Shown here: positions 30,611 through 38,677 of the stretch, in pieces
Numbering within the stretch: position 1 is the first letter of the stretch
Layout: each line of letters begins with the position of its first letter
NCBI RefSeq assembly: GCF_016698645.1
Contig: NZ_CP068047.1
Location: forward strand, 1,771,001-1,835,000
Length of the DNA stretch: 64,000 nt
Direction of reading: 5' to 3'
DNA from: Devosia oryziradicis
Lineage (GTDB): Bacteria; Pseudomonadota; Alphaproteobacteria; Rhizobiales; Devosiaceae
Notes under the pieces: generated by a model
Told to the model about the DNA's origin: nothing
Database searches by the model: none
Seen by the model: the letters and a program-made list of their open reading frames with translations, nothing else
Program-made: the position numbers and the translations under genes

Positions 30611-33600
30611 GTGCTCAACCGCATCTACATCATCGTCGGCATGCTGGCGATCATCGTGCTCGCCGGTGCGTTCATTGCGCCAAATTTCGTGCGCTGGAGC
30701 GATTATCGCGGGCGGATGGAGGAACTGGCGACCGAGATGCTCGGCACGCCGGTGACCGTGCGCGGCGAGATCGATTTCACGCTCCTGCCACAACCGCGCC
30801 TGCGCTTTTCCGACGTGCTGGTGGGCTCGGCCGAGGAACCGGCCGCGACGGTGGACAGTGTCGAGGCCGAGTTCTCGCTGATGGATTTCCTGCGCGACAA
30901 CTACAATGTCACGCAACTGGTGCTGCGCCAGCCGGTGGTTGATTTCAGCATCGATGAAAGCGGGTTCTTCGGCAGTGGCGTGAGCCTCGCAAAGGGTTCT
31001 GGCGGGGTGGGGCTGGGGCGGACCACCATCGAGGGTGCGACCATCCGGTTGATGGATCGCCGGTCGGGCGAGACCGTGGTGGCTGAGGATGTCAGCGGGG
31101 AACTCCGGCTAGCCGATTTCAGCGGCCCGTTCTCGTTCCAGGGAAGCGGGCGATACAGGGAGGCGGCATACTCGGTTCGCTTCAATTCGAGCGCGCTCGA
31201 TGCGGCCGGAAAATCGCGTGTTTCGCTCTATTTGGCGCCGCAGTCGAGCGCGTTTTCGCTGACGCTGGAGGGACTGCTCGAGCCCGGCATGGCGCCCAAA
31301 TTCGACGGCGACATGGTCTACAAGCAGATGCCGCCGGCAGCCGACGCGGCGACCGACATTCGCGGCAACCTGGTGCTCGAAAGCAAAGTCACCGGCTCGA
31401 CGGATCGCATCGTGCTCTCGGGCTACACCCTGCGCCCAGATGAAAATCGGGCCGGCACGCGGCTTACGGGAGCTGCGAGCATCCAGCTGGGCGATGCGCG
31501 GAGCTTTGATGCAGTCGTTTCCGGAGGCGTGTTCTCGCTGCCCCCGCGCGACGCTAAGGAGGATACCAGCACCTTGCCCTATGAGGCCATGCGCCTCCTG
31601 ACCGAACTGCCGGCGCCGTTCATTCCAGGCATGGCGGGCCGTGTTGGCATCGACCTCGCCGAGGTGGGGTTGCGCGGCTTTGCCCTGCGCAACGTACGGG
31701 TCGACGCCCGTACCGACGGCACGACCTGGCAGGTCGAACAGTTTGTCGGGCAATTGCCGGGCGAAACCGAATTGCGAGGCAGCGGGGAGCTGAGCGGCGA
31801 CAACGGTCGGCCCTCGTTCCGGGGCGAGGTTTCGCTCAACAGCGCGCGGCTCGACGGGCTGGCGGCGCTGTGGCGGAAGCCGGACGAGAACAACCTGCTG
31901 TTCAACGAACCGGGCACGCTGACGGGCCAGGTTATGCTCGGCGCGGATGCCCTGGGCCTGGTTGGGGGCGTGCTGACGCTCGACGGGCGTCCGCATGCGC
32001 TTGAACTGCGGCTGGGCTTCGGCGAGGAAAAGCGCCTCGACCTGATTGCTCACTTCGACGAACTGGGCGAGCGGGGCAGTGCGCTGGTTAGCGCGCTTTT
32101 GCCCAGGATCTCAGCCGATCCGGCGTTTGGCGTCAGTTTTCCGCAAGGCAGTTTCTCCCTGACGGGCAAAGGTGCGCGGGTGCTCGGACTGGACGGCACC
32201 GGCCTTGTTGCCGAAGGGCAGTGGAGCGAAGGTGAAGTCAGCTTTTCCCGCCTTTCGGCCGAGGACTGGGGCGGCGTCGGCCTCGACGCGACACTCACCG
32301 CCGGGGGAACTGCGGCTGAGCCGGACATTTCAGGGTCGGGCATGGTTCGTGTCGACGAAGGCGACGCGCCGGCGCTGGTGGCGCTCTACGACCTGCTCGA
32401 CGCGCCACAGAGCTGGCGGGACTTCCTGGCCCGCTCGACGCCGGCCAATCTGCTGATCGACCTGGGCGCGCCGCTCGACGGAGGCCAGAGCGTGACGCTG
32501 GCCGGCTCGCTGGGGGCTGGTTCCTTGAACCTGCGCGCCGAGTTGGACGGCGGGATCACGGCGCTTGCCACGGCGCCGCTTCGCGTGTCGGCGGGACTGG
32601 AATCGACCGACATTGCCGGGCTGACGGAGCAATTGGGCCTGGGGGACGCGCCGATCTTTGCGGGGGAAGGCTCGATGCTGGTCAGCGCCAGCCTGCAGGG
32701 TACGCCCAGCAACAGCCTTGAGGCCAATATCACTGCGAGCATGGGCGATGAAAACATCAGCTATGCCGGCAACCTGCTGACAGTCGAGGGTGGCGCAATC
32801 CAGGGAACGGGCACACTGGACGTGGCGCTGTCGCACGCGGATGGACTGGCCTCGATTGTGGGGACGAGCGGAATGGCGCTGCCGATGGTCAAGGGCAGTG
32901 CGCAGCTGCATTTCGAGGGCAGCGACCTGGCCAGGTTAACAGAGATTACCGGAACCTCCGGCGACGTCGGCTTTACCGGAAATCTGTCCCTGTCGCGCGC
33001 CGGGGGCATGGCCGTGGTGGCTGGTGATGTTGCGGTAGACCTGGTTTCGGTCGAAGGCCTTGCCGCCGCGCTGTTTGGCCCGACGGCGATGGTCGATGGC
33101 GGCGGGTTGTGGCCCGATGGCCCGATCAACATGGCGCCAGGCGAACGACAGACACGGGGCAGCGTTGCGGTGAGCGCGGCAGCGGTCGCTGCGGGCGAGG
33201 TCGAACAACTGGGAAAGACCAGCTTCGAGCTGAACTGGGACGAAACGCGGACCCGTCTGACACGGTTTGCCGCGGTGGCCGACCTGGGTACGATCGGCCT
33301 GGACGTCACTGTCTGCTGCGCGGGCCCCCTTAGCGACAAGACCGTGAGCGGGCGCCTCAGCGTCGCCGCCACGCCGATGGCGCTGATCGCGCCGCCAGCC
33401 GTCGCGAAAATGATCGATGGTCTCGTCGACGGCGGCGTGCAGTTCGAGGGCACCGGAGCCAGTATTGCCGAGGTGATGGCCACGCTCGCTGGAGAAGGCA
33501 ATTTCACCGTGAGTGGCCTTTCGGTGGAGCAGTTGTCACCTGAGGTCTATCCAACGATTGCGGGGCTGGACGACATTCTCACCATGGAGCCCGATGCGAT

Positions 33601-34240
33601 GGGCGCCATCATGGGGTTAGCGCTGGATCAGGGGACGTTCACGGCCCCCAGCGCCACAGGCGCATTCACCATGGCAGGCGGCGTCATCCGCCTGGCGAAT
33701 TTCATCGTCGATGGAACCGGGGCACGTGTCGAGGGCGATATCAGTGTGACGCTTGCCGACCTGGGGCTCGGCGGAAGCTTTGCGATGACGCCGCGGGACT
33801 TTGTTGATGCCGGCGGTCTGGTCGCCGCCGACACGGCGCGTATCCTCACCCGGCTAGCTGGGACCGTGCTCGCGCCGGTCGTGACGCTGGACCTCGAGGA
33901 GATGATCGCGGCCGTCCTGGTGCGGGCGAACGAATTGGAAGTGGACCGGCTGGAAGTGCTGCGGGCGGAGGATGCGGAGCGGCAGCGCGCGGCGGCCGAG
34001 GAACGGAACCGGCTGATCGAGGAACAGCGGCGCAAGGCCGCCGCGGAGGAAGCAGCGCGCCTTGCGGCCGAAGAGCAGGCAAGGCTGGCCGCCGAGGAAG
34101 AAGCGCGGCGGCTGCAGCAGCAGAATAGTCCGTCCATCCAGACATTGCCGACCACCCCGCCGCAGACGCCGCTCAATCTGGGGTTGCAGCCGCAGGTCAA
34201 CCAGCCGATCGGGCCGGGCGTGAACCAGCCGATGTTCTAG
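30611..34240 (+). CDS. AsmA-family large envelope protein
   Basis: 1209 residues. A single N-terminal membrane helix (IYIIVGMLAIIVLAGAFIAPNFV) is followed directly by the AsmA opening VRWSDYRGRMEELATEMLGTPVTVRGEIDF. A very long beta-rich region, as in bridge-type AsmA/TamB-like proteins implicated in envelope lipid handling, follows. The AsmA_2-like end is at about 950-1110. The last 110 residues are a charged Ala/Glu/Arg coiled coil (ERQRAAAEERNRLIEEQRRK) and a Pro/Gln tail. The start is GTG. The stop overlaps that of the convergent gene in a shared CTAG. Confidence 0.88.
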   Translation: MLNRIYIIVGMLAIIVLAGAFIAPNFVRWSDYRGRMEELATEMLGTPVTVRGEIDFTLLPQPRLRFSDVLVGSAEEPAATVDSVEAEFSLMDFLRDNYNVTQLVLRQPVVDFSIDESGFFGSGVSLAKGSGGVGLGRTTIEGATIRLMDRRSGETVVAEDVSGELRLADFSGPFSFQGSGRYREAAYSVRFNSSALDAAGKSRVSLYLAPQSSAFSLTLEGLLEPGMAPKFDGDMVYKQMPPAADAATDIRGNLVLESKVTGSTDRIVLSGYTLRPDENRAGTRLTGAASIQLGDARSFDAVVSGGVFSLPPRDAKEDTSTLPYEAMRLLTELPAPFIPGMAGRVGIDLAEVGLRGFALRNVRVDARTDGTTWQVEQFVGQLPGETELRGSGELSGDNGRPSFRGEVSLNSARLDGLAALWRKPDENNLLFNEPGTLTGQVMLGADALGLVGGVLTLDGRPHALELRLGFGEEKRLDLIAHFDELGERGSALVSALLPRISADPAFGVSFPQGSFSLTGKGARVLGLDGTGLVAEGQWSEGEVSFSRLSAEDWGGVGLDATLTAGGTAAEPDISGSGMVRVDEGDAPALVALYDLLDAPQSWRDFLARSTPANLLIDLGAPLDGGQSVTLAGSLGAGSLNLRAELDGGITALATAPLRVSAGLESTDIAGLTEQLGLGDAPIFAGEGSMLVSASLQGTPSNSLEANITASMGDENISYAGNLLTVEGGAIQGTGTLDVALSHADGLASIVGTSGMALPMVKGSAQLHFEGSDLARLTEITGTSGDVGFTGNLSLSRAGGMAVVAGDVAVDLVSVEGLAAALFGPTAMVDGGGLWPDGPINMAPGERQTRGSVAVSAAAVAAGEVEQLGKTSFELNWDETRTRLTRFAAVADLGTIGLDVTVCCAGPLSDKTVSGRLSVAATPMALIAPPAVAKMIDGLVDGGVQFEGTGASIAEVMATLAGEGNFTVSGLSVEQLSPEVYPTIAGLDDILTMEPDAMGAIMGLALDQGTFTAPSATGAFTMAGGVIRLANFIVDGTGARVEGDISVTLADLGLGGSFAMTPRDFVDAGGLVAADTARILTRLAGTVLAPVVTLDLEEMIAAVLVRANELEVDRLEVLRAEDAERQRAAAEERNRLIEEQRRKAAAEEAARLAAEEQARLAAEEEARRLQQQNSPSIQTLPTTPPQTPLNLGLQPQVNQPIGPGVNQPMF

Positions 34241-34461
34241 GCGCTGGTGCGGCCAGCATCGCGTTGCTGGTACCAGCGCAAAACGGCCAGCCGGGTCGCC
34301 GAGGAGAGGTTCGCGGTCTCGCGGCTTTCATCGATTTCCCGGATCAAGCCAGCCATGGTCTGTGATTTCTCCGCGGCCATGGCTTCGAGCGCGGCCCAGA
34401 ATTCGGGCTCAAGCGCTATGGACGTGCGGTGGCCGGCGATGGACAGGGAGCGCTTGTCCAC
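34237..34461 (-). CDS. Ribbon-helix-helix domain protein
   Basis: 74 residues. RRSLSIAGHRTSIALEP-type strand residues (here KRSLSIAGHRTSIALEP) are followed by two helices (EFWAALEAMAAEKSQTMAGLIREID), the arrangement of a ribbon-helix-helix DNA-binding domain. It is 10 nt after sspB on the same strand and so is probably co-transcribed with it. It could be a small regulator; the target is unknown. Confidence 0.82.
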   Translation of the reverse strand: MDKRSLSIAGHRTSIALEPEFWAALEAMAAEKSQTMAGLIREIDESRETANLSSATRLAVLRWYQQRDAGRTSA

Positions 34462-34471
34462 TTGGCGGCTG

Positions 34472-34960
34472 TCAGGGCTTCTTGCGGAAGGAGTCGAGGC
34501 TCACGACCTTTTCGCCCGGCTTGTCGCCATCGTCGGCACTGCTGGACGCCGTCGATTCAATGCCCGCGTCCGCCTTGGCTTCCGTAACCGCTGCGCTGGG
34601 TGCGGTTGCCGGATCGAATTGCATGCCGAACTGCACGGAAGGATCGAAGAACCCCTTCACGGCCGAGAAGGGGATGACCAGCGTTTCGGGAATGCCGTCG
34701 AAGGACAGACCGACCTCGAAACCAGTCTCGGACACTTTGAGGTCCCAATACTGGTTCTGGATGACGATGGTCATTTCCTTGTCGTACTGACCGAGCAGCT
34801 TTTCGCTGAGACGCACGCCAGGAGCGCGCGTGACAAAGGAAATGAAGAAGTGATGTTCCCCTGGCAGACCCGTCTTGGCAACCTCGGCAAGCACCTTGCG
34901 CACGACGCCGCGCAGGGCCTCCTGGGTCAGGATGTCGTAACGCATGTGATCTTCGGCCAT
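34472..34960 (-). CDS. sspB: SspB-type ClpXP adaptor protein
   Basis: 162 residues. The folded domain (about 1-115: YDILTQEALRGVVRKVLAEV, HHFFISFVTRAPGVRLSEKL, IVIQNQYWDLKV) is the SspB substrate-binding fold in its alphaproteobacterial form. A flexible acidic linker (about 115-148) leads to the C-terminal KVVSLDSFRKKP, the type of tail that docks on ClpX. The known role is to capture ssrA-tagged proteins and hand them to ClpXP. The ssrA gene lies about 100 nt upstream on the same strand. Confidence 0.93.
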   Translation of the reverse strand: MAEDHMRYDILTQEALRGVVRKVLAEVAKTGLPGEHHFFISFVTRAPGVRLSEKLLGQYDKEMTIVIQNQYWDLKVSETGFEVGLSFDGIPETLVIPFSAVKGFFDPSVQFGMQFDPATAPSAAVTEAKADAGIESTASSSADDGDKPGEKVVSLDSFRKKP

Positions 34961-35059
34961 CGGAACCTTCCAGTCTTGAGGGATAGAATCCCTGATGGGC
35001 CATATCAGCCCGACGTGCCGAAAGATTTCAAGGAGAAAGGCACGACCGGAGGGTAAGGT

Positions 35060-35373
35060 GCAGGCTTCTGTTGCCAGGTGCCTGCGAACCCCGCCTGTCG
35101 CCCGGCTAGGGGCGGAGGACTTAAATTCCCAGTGCTAGCACCGCATTAAGCGGCGAGAGCGACCGGAGCCTTATGGTTGTCATTTGCAACTATAAGTTTT
35201 GGACCGATAACGGTGGTACCTCACCGAGCAAAAGCACACCCTTTACGCCCTCGTCGATCCTGTTTCGCCCCCATTGGCTCCCCCGCGAGGGGAGATGGTG
35301 GAGGCGCCGGGTACTGCCCCCGGGTCCGAAAGGTTTATTACGATGACCGTTTATCGCCATAGCTCTTGCGAGC
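35060..35373 (-). ncRNA. ssrA: Circularly permuted two-piece tmRNA gene
   Basis: Rescues stalled ribosomes by trans-translation. Read on the reverse strand, the acceptor piece comes first. It ends CGCCTCC-A-CCA (CCA at 35298-35296), with a T-arm of CCGGG/CCCGG around a 7-nt loop. A 23-nt spacer (35295-35273) with a CTCCCC/GGGGAG hairpin follows. The coding piece then begins GGGGGCG at 35272, which pairs with CGCCTCC to form the 7-bp acceptor stem. GAAACAGGATCGACG follows as the D-loop analogue, then the tag frame (35187-35146). The precursor 5' end is placed near 35373 from the promoter. The 3' end is estimated near 35060, by the GCAGGC/GCCTGC hairpin. Confidence 0.93.
35146..35187 (-). other. 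tmRNA tag reading frame (ANDNHKAPVALAA)
   Basis: Fourteen codons on the reverse strand: resume codon GCA at 35187-35185, then AAT GAC AAC and so on to TAA at 35148-35146. With the alanine carried by the tmRNA itself the added tag would be AANDNHKAPVALAA. The AANDN start is the part bound by SspB and the final AA is the ClpX recognition end in known tags. Confidence 0.95.
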
Positions 35374-35379
35374 AACACC

Positions 35380-35408
35380 AATATAGGTGACCCCGCCGCC
35401 GGTTGCAA
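35380..35408 (-). promoter_or_regulatory. Sigma70-type promoter of ssrA
   Basis: On the reverse strand TTGCAA (35408-35403), a 17-nt spacer and TATATT (35385-35380). Initiation would fall near 35373, just before the GCTC-GCAA-GAGC hairpin that begins the acceptor piece. Confidence 0.7.
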
Positions 35409-35482
35409 ATGATGTCGGCAATGCGCTGGCACCAACCTGGCATATTAGCTTAGCTTGCCGGTGGATAGGGTGGAGGCGTGGC

Positions 35483-36034
35483 GTGGCGCTTGAAGTTTTG
35501 GAGGGCAGGAGTTGCGAGGGCTGCACCGCCTGCTGCTCCTTTCCGCCCATCCGCACACAGGAGCTGCAGAAGCCCGCCAACCTGCTCTGCCCGCATTGCG
35601 CCGATGGGCAGGGTTGCACGGTCTATGACACGCGTCCGACCGTTTGCCGCGGTTTTTACTGCGGGTATTTCTTCATCGAGGAACTGGGGCCTGAATGGCA
35701 TCCGAACAATAGCGGCGTGGTGATCCGGTCCGAGCATTTCGACGAGGATGTCGTCACCCTTCTAGTGCTGCGTCTCTCGCCATTCCTGGTATCGGAAGAG
35801 TTTGCCGCGATGGTGGGCGGTTGGGTGGCAGAGGGCGTGGGCGTGGAATTCGAGCGGGTCGGGCCGCCGGGCCACCTGCCGGCCAAGATGAGGATGAACG
35901 AACTGCTGGAAGAAGCTGTCGCCGCGCGCGACCTGCGCGCGATGCACAAGGTTTTCGCCTGGTCGCTGGCTCATATCGACCGCAGCCATGTTTGGGAGCC
36001 GGATCCGACGGTGCTCAGCAGCGAACTGGGTTGA
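35483..36034 (+). CDS. YkgJ-type cysteine-cluster protein
   Basis: 183 residues from GTG 35483, chosen because GGAGG (35472-35476) sits 6 nt upstream and the homologous region starts right after. The cysteine cluster is CEGCTACC (about 11-18), LLCPHCADGQGCTVYDTRPTVCRGFYCGYF (about 36-65), typical of the CxxCxxCC family thought to bind zinc or an iron-sulphur centre. The rest is alpha/beta without a known motif. The precise function is unknown. Confidence 0.83.
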   Translation: MALEVLEGRSCEGCTACCSFPPIRTQELQKPANLLCPHCADGQGCTVYDTRPTVCRGFYCGYFFIEELGPEWHPNNSGVVIRSEHFDEDVVTLLVLRLSPFLVSEEFAAMVGGWVAEGVGVEFERVGPPGHLPAKMRMNELLEEAVAARDLRAMHKVFAWSLAHIDRSHVWEPDPTVLSSELG

Positions 36035-36035
36035 T

Positions 36036-36275
36036 TCACCCTTTCCAGGCCATCCCCATATAGACTCCGCCCGCCTCCAGTTCATCGAGCATCTGCTCGA
36101 GGTGCTTCTGCTTGGTATCGTCTCGCTTCACCTTGTTGATCCAGAGCAGGTAATCGTTGCGCTGATAGGGCGGGCGGGCATCGTATTTGTCGCGCAGTCC
36201 GCGCGCTTCCAAGGCGTCCCTGACGAAATCGGGCATGTCCTCGCGTTTGCGCAGGGGGCGCAGGCGGGGACTCAT
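36036..36275 (-). CDS. Small YdeI/OmpD-associated-like protein
   Basis: 79 residues from ATG 36275. It contains ARPPYQRNDYLLWINKVKRDDTKQKHLEQMLDELEAG, the C-terminal helical motif of the YdeI/OmpD-associated family (bacteriocin-protection-like). Only this helical part is present, so it is a short member. Its ATG overlaps the stop of the upstream RidA gene (ATGA), which suggests one transcript. The open frame extends upstream but that part mirrors RidA. Confidence 0.75.
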   Translation of the reverse strand: MSPRLRPLRKREDMPDFVRDALEARGLRDKYDARPPYQRNDYLLWINKVKRDDTKQKHLEQMLDELEAGGVYMGMAWKG

Positions 36276-36673
36276 GCGAGGGCCGCCATGGCTTCGATCT
36301 CGATCAGGAAGTCGGGATTGGACAGGTTGGGGACGCGGAAGGCGGACACCGTCGGCGGGTTGGTGCGCTTGCCCCAGACTGCCATCCATGCACCGAAAGC
36401 GGCATTGAGATCGATGTCCTGCTGCATGACAATGGTGACCTTTACCAGGTCTTCGAGTCCGGCGCCGGCGGCTTTCAGCACTTGCTGAAGATTGGACAGG
36501 GCCTGCTCGGTCTGCTTGGCCACATCACCCTTGGCAACGACCGCGCCTTTGGCATTGACGCCGTTCTGGCCGCCGATCAGGAGGATGCGGGAATTGGCTG
36601 GCAGGACTATGCCCTGGGAAAAAATGGGGCTCTGGTACATGCCCTGTGGATTGAGATGTTCAATCGCCATCAC
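36272..36673 (-). CDS. RidA/YjgF/UK114-family protein
   Basis: 133 residues, one RidA domain. Members deaminate reactive enamine/imine intermediates of amino-acid metabolism. The N-terminal MYQSPIFSQGIVLPA, the GAVVAKGDVAKQTEQALSNLQQVLKAAG helix and the C-terminal FLIEIEAMA are visible. The usual catalytic arginine in the CxxxxR-type motif near residue 105 is replaced by a different context (RTNPPTVSAFRV...), so it may belong to a non-canonical RidA subgroup. Confidence 0.88.
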   Translation of the reverse strand: MMAIEHLNPQGMYQSPIFSQGIVLPANSRILLIGGQNGVNAKGAVVAKGDVAKQTEQALSNLQQVLKAAGAGLEDLVKVTIVMQQDIDLNAAFGAWMAVWGKRTNPPTVSAFRVPNLSNPDFLIEIEAMAALA

Positions 36674-36712
36674 TGTTGCTCCTTGGTTGGTTCGCCCAAG
36701 CTAGAACGCGTG

Positions 36713-36733
36713 TGCTGACTCCAGATGTCAGCA
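36713..36733. promoter_or_regulatory. Perfect inverted repeat in divergent promoter region
   Basis: TGCTGAC-N7-GTCAGCA lies between the divergent ridA-like and DUF1003 genes, 40 nt before the former. The form suits a dimeric regulator. The 36674-36855 gap holds nothing else I can identify. Confidence 0.45.
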
Positions 36734-36855
36734 TATCCTGAGGTATTCTATTACCATCGCCGTGGGGCGCATGTTGACTAACCGGAATGATCGACAGGCA
36801 GTTCCATGCAGGTCGGAGGGTGTAAGCTCGCGGCCAACGGACCCAGAGACTCATC

Positions 36856-37437
36856 ATGACAGATACTTCAAGCGACAAACTTATCCGCGCCGCCGAGCGG
36901 TTTCTCGGCAAGGGAGAACGGGCACTGACGGACCTGGAACGGGAGGTGCTCGAACAGGCGATCGGCAAGAAGGCCCTGGCGCTCGATACCAGCGCCGTGT
37001 TCGACGAGAAGTCGACCTTCGGGCAGCGGCTGGCCGACGCGGTTGCCTCGTTCGGAGGTTCATGGAGCTTTCTGATCGGCTTTGGCGCCGTGCTGGCGGC
37101 CTGGGTGGGTGGTAACCTGGTGCTGGCGCAGTCGGCACCCGATCCCTATCCGTTCATTTTCCTCAACCTGCTGCTGTCGATGCTGGCAGCCGTTCAGGCG
37201 CCCATCATCATGATGAGCCAGAACCGCCAGGCCGCAAAGGATCGCTTGGTTACGAGCCACGACTATGAATGCAATCTCAAGGCCGAGATCGAAATCATGG
37301 CCTTGCACGACAAGGTGGACCAGCTGCGCAACGACGACCTCAAGCACCTCATCGCCAAACAGCAGGAGCAGATCGAACTGCTGACCAAGCTGGTGGAAAC
37401 GCATGTCGCAAAGGCAGGAACGGGCGAATCGAAGTAG
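36856..37437 (+). CDS. DUF1003 membrane protein
   Basis: 193 residues. A charged N-terminus (about 1-65) leads to two membrane helices (WSFLIGFGAVLAAWVGGNLVL, about 73-93; FIFLNLLLSMLAAVQAPIIMMSQNRQ, about 100-125) and a long hydrophilic coiled coil (EIEIMALHDKVDQLRNDDLK). The FLNLLLSxxAAxQAPIIMMSQNRQ block is the DUF1003 signature. The role is not established. thyA starts 9 nt downstream, so the two may share a transcript. Confidence 0.85.
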   Translation: MTDTSSDKLIRAAERFLGKGERALTDLEREVLEQAIGKKALALDTSAVFDEKSTFGQRLADAVASFGGSWSFLIGFGAVLAAWVGGNLVLAQSAPDPYPFIFLNLLLSMLAAVQAPIIMMSQNRQAAKDRLVTSHDYECNLKAEIEIMALHDKVDQLRNDDLKHLIAKQQEQIELLTKLVETHVAKAGTGESK

Positions 37438-37446
37438 GATAGGGGC

Positions 37447-38241
37447 ATGCAGCCCTATCTCAAACTTCTCTCCGACATCCTTGAACATGGTGCCGACAAG
37501 TCCGACCGGACCGGCACAGGCACGCGGAGCCTGTTCGGCTACCAGATGCGGTTCGACCTGGCGCAGGGCTTTCCGCTCCTGACCACCAAGAAGCTGCATA
37601 TCAAGTCCATTGTCTATGAACTGTTGTGGTTCATTCGCGGCGAGACCAACGTGCGCTGGCTGCAGGAACGGGGTGTCAGGATCTGGGACGAATGGGCTGA
37701 CGAGAATGGCGATCTCGGTCCGGTCTATGGCTCGCAGTGGCGGAGCTGGCCGGCGCCCGACGGACGCAAGATCGACCAGATCGCCCAGGTGATCCAATCC
37801 ATTCGCACCAAGCCGGATTCGCGGCGGCACATCGTCTCGGCCTGGAACCCGGCGGAGGTGGACGAGATGGCGCTGCCGCCGTGCCATTGCCTGTTCCAGT
37901 TCTATGTCGCCAACGGAAAGCTCAGCTGCCAGCTCTACCAGCGCTCGGCCGATACGTTCCTGGGCGTGCCGTTCAATATCGCGTCCTATGCGCTGCTGAC
38001 CCATATGGTGGCGCAGGTGACGGGGCTCGAGGTCGGCGACTTCGTCCACACGTTTGGCGACGTGCATCTTTATTCCAACCATTTCGAGCAGGCGCGGCTG
38101 CAACTGACGCGCGAACCGCGGCCACTGCCGGTGCTCAAGATCAACCCGGATGTGAAGCGCCTCGAGGATTTCGTGTTCGAGGACTTTTCGTTCGAGGGGT
38201 ATGATCCACACCCGCATATCAAGGCGGATGTGGCAGTTTGA
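37447..38241 (+). CDS. thyA: Thymidylate synthase ThyA
   Basis: Makes dTMP from dUMP using methylene-tetrahydrofolate. It has 264 residues, the standard length. Motifs are [20 protein letters not shown] (about 19-38), the catalytic cysteine in [12 protein letters not shown] (about 143-154), [20 protein letters not shown] (about 165-184) and GDVHLYSNH near 205. Its stop overlaps the start of a MazG-like gene, and folA lies three genes downstream, consistent with a thymidylate/folate unit. Confidence 0.97.
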   Translation: MQPYLKLLSDILEHGADKSDRTGTGTRSLFGYQMRFDLAQGFPLLTTKKLHIKSIVYELLWFIRGETNVRWLQERGVRIWDEWADENGDLGPVYGSQWRSWPAPDGRKIDQIAQVIQSIRTKPDSRRHIVSAWNPAEVDEMALPPCHCLFQFYVANGKLSCQLYQRSADTFLGVPFNIASYALLTHMVAQVTGLEVGDFVHTFGDVHLYSNHFEQARLQLTREPRPLPVLKINPDVKRLEDFVFEDFSFEGYDPHPHIKADVAV

Positions 38242-38561
38242 GCCGCACGCTGAACGAATTGGCGCCGCTGGTCGCGGAGGTTTCCGATACCTATGCATCG
38301 CGCAATCATATCCCGCGCGACGACGACTGGTATCTGCTCAAGCTGCAGGAAGAGCTTGGCGAACTGGCAGCAGAGTACCTCAAGTCGACTGGTCGGGGTC
38401 GCCTGAAGGGCGCCGATCCAGCCACGATCCGTACCGCACTGGAAGACGAGGCGGCTGATGTTCTCGCCATGCTGCTGCTGTTCGCGCGAAACAACGGCAT
38501 CGATCTTGACGCCGCGCTGGAGCGGAAGTGGTTCAAGTATCTGGGACGGAGCGCAGGCTAG
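38238..38561 (+). CDS. MazG-like nucleotide pyrophosphatase
   Basis: 107 residues, all-alpha NTP-PPase fold. The metal-site signature is visible as [14 protein letters not shown] (EExxE) and, after a short spacer, [15 protein letters not shown] (ExxD). Family members hydrolyse non-canonical or excess NTPs. The TTG start overlaps the thyA stop (TTGA), implying coupled translation; a role in cleaning the dUTP/dNTP pool is an attractive inference. Confidence 0.83.
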   Translation: MSRTLNELAPLVAEVSDTYASRNHIPRDDDWYLLKLQEELGELAAEYLKSTGRGRLKGADPATIRTALEDEAADVLAMLLLFARNNGIDLDAALERKWFKYLGRSAG

Positions 38562-38677
38562 CGTACTTCGTTCATCAGCCGTTCAAGCACGAACAAGCAT
38601 CGGAGCGGCAGCATCGATTAGCGCTTTCGCGCGCCCGCCCGGGTGATAAAGATGCACAACATCTTGGAGGATGATGC

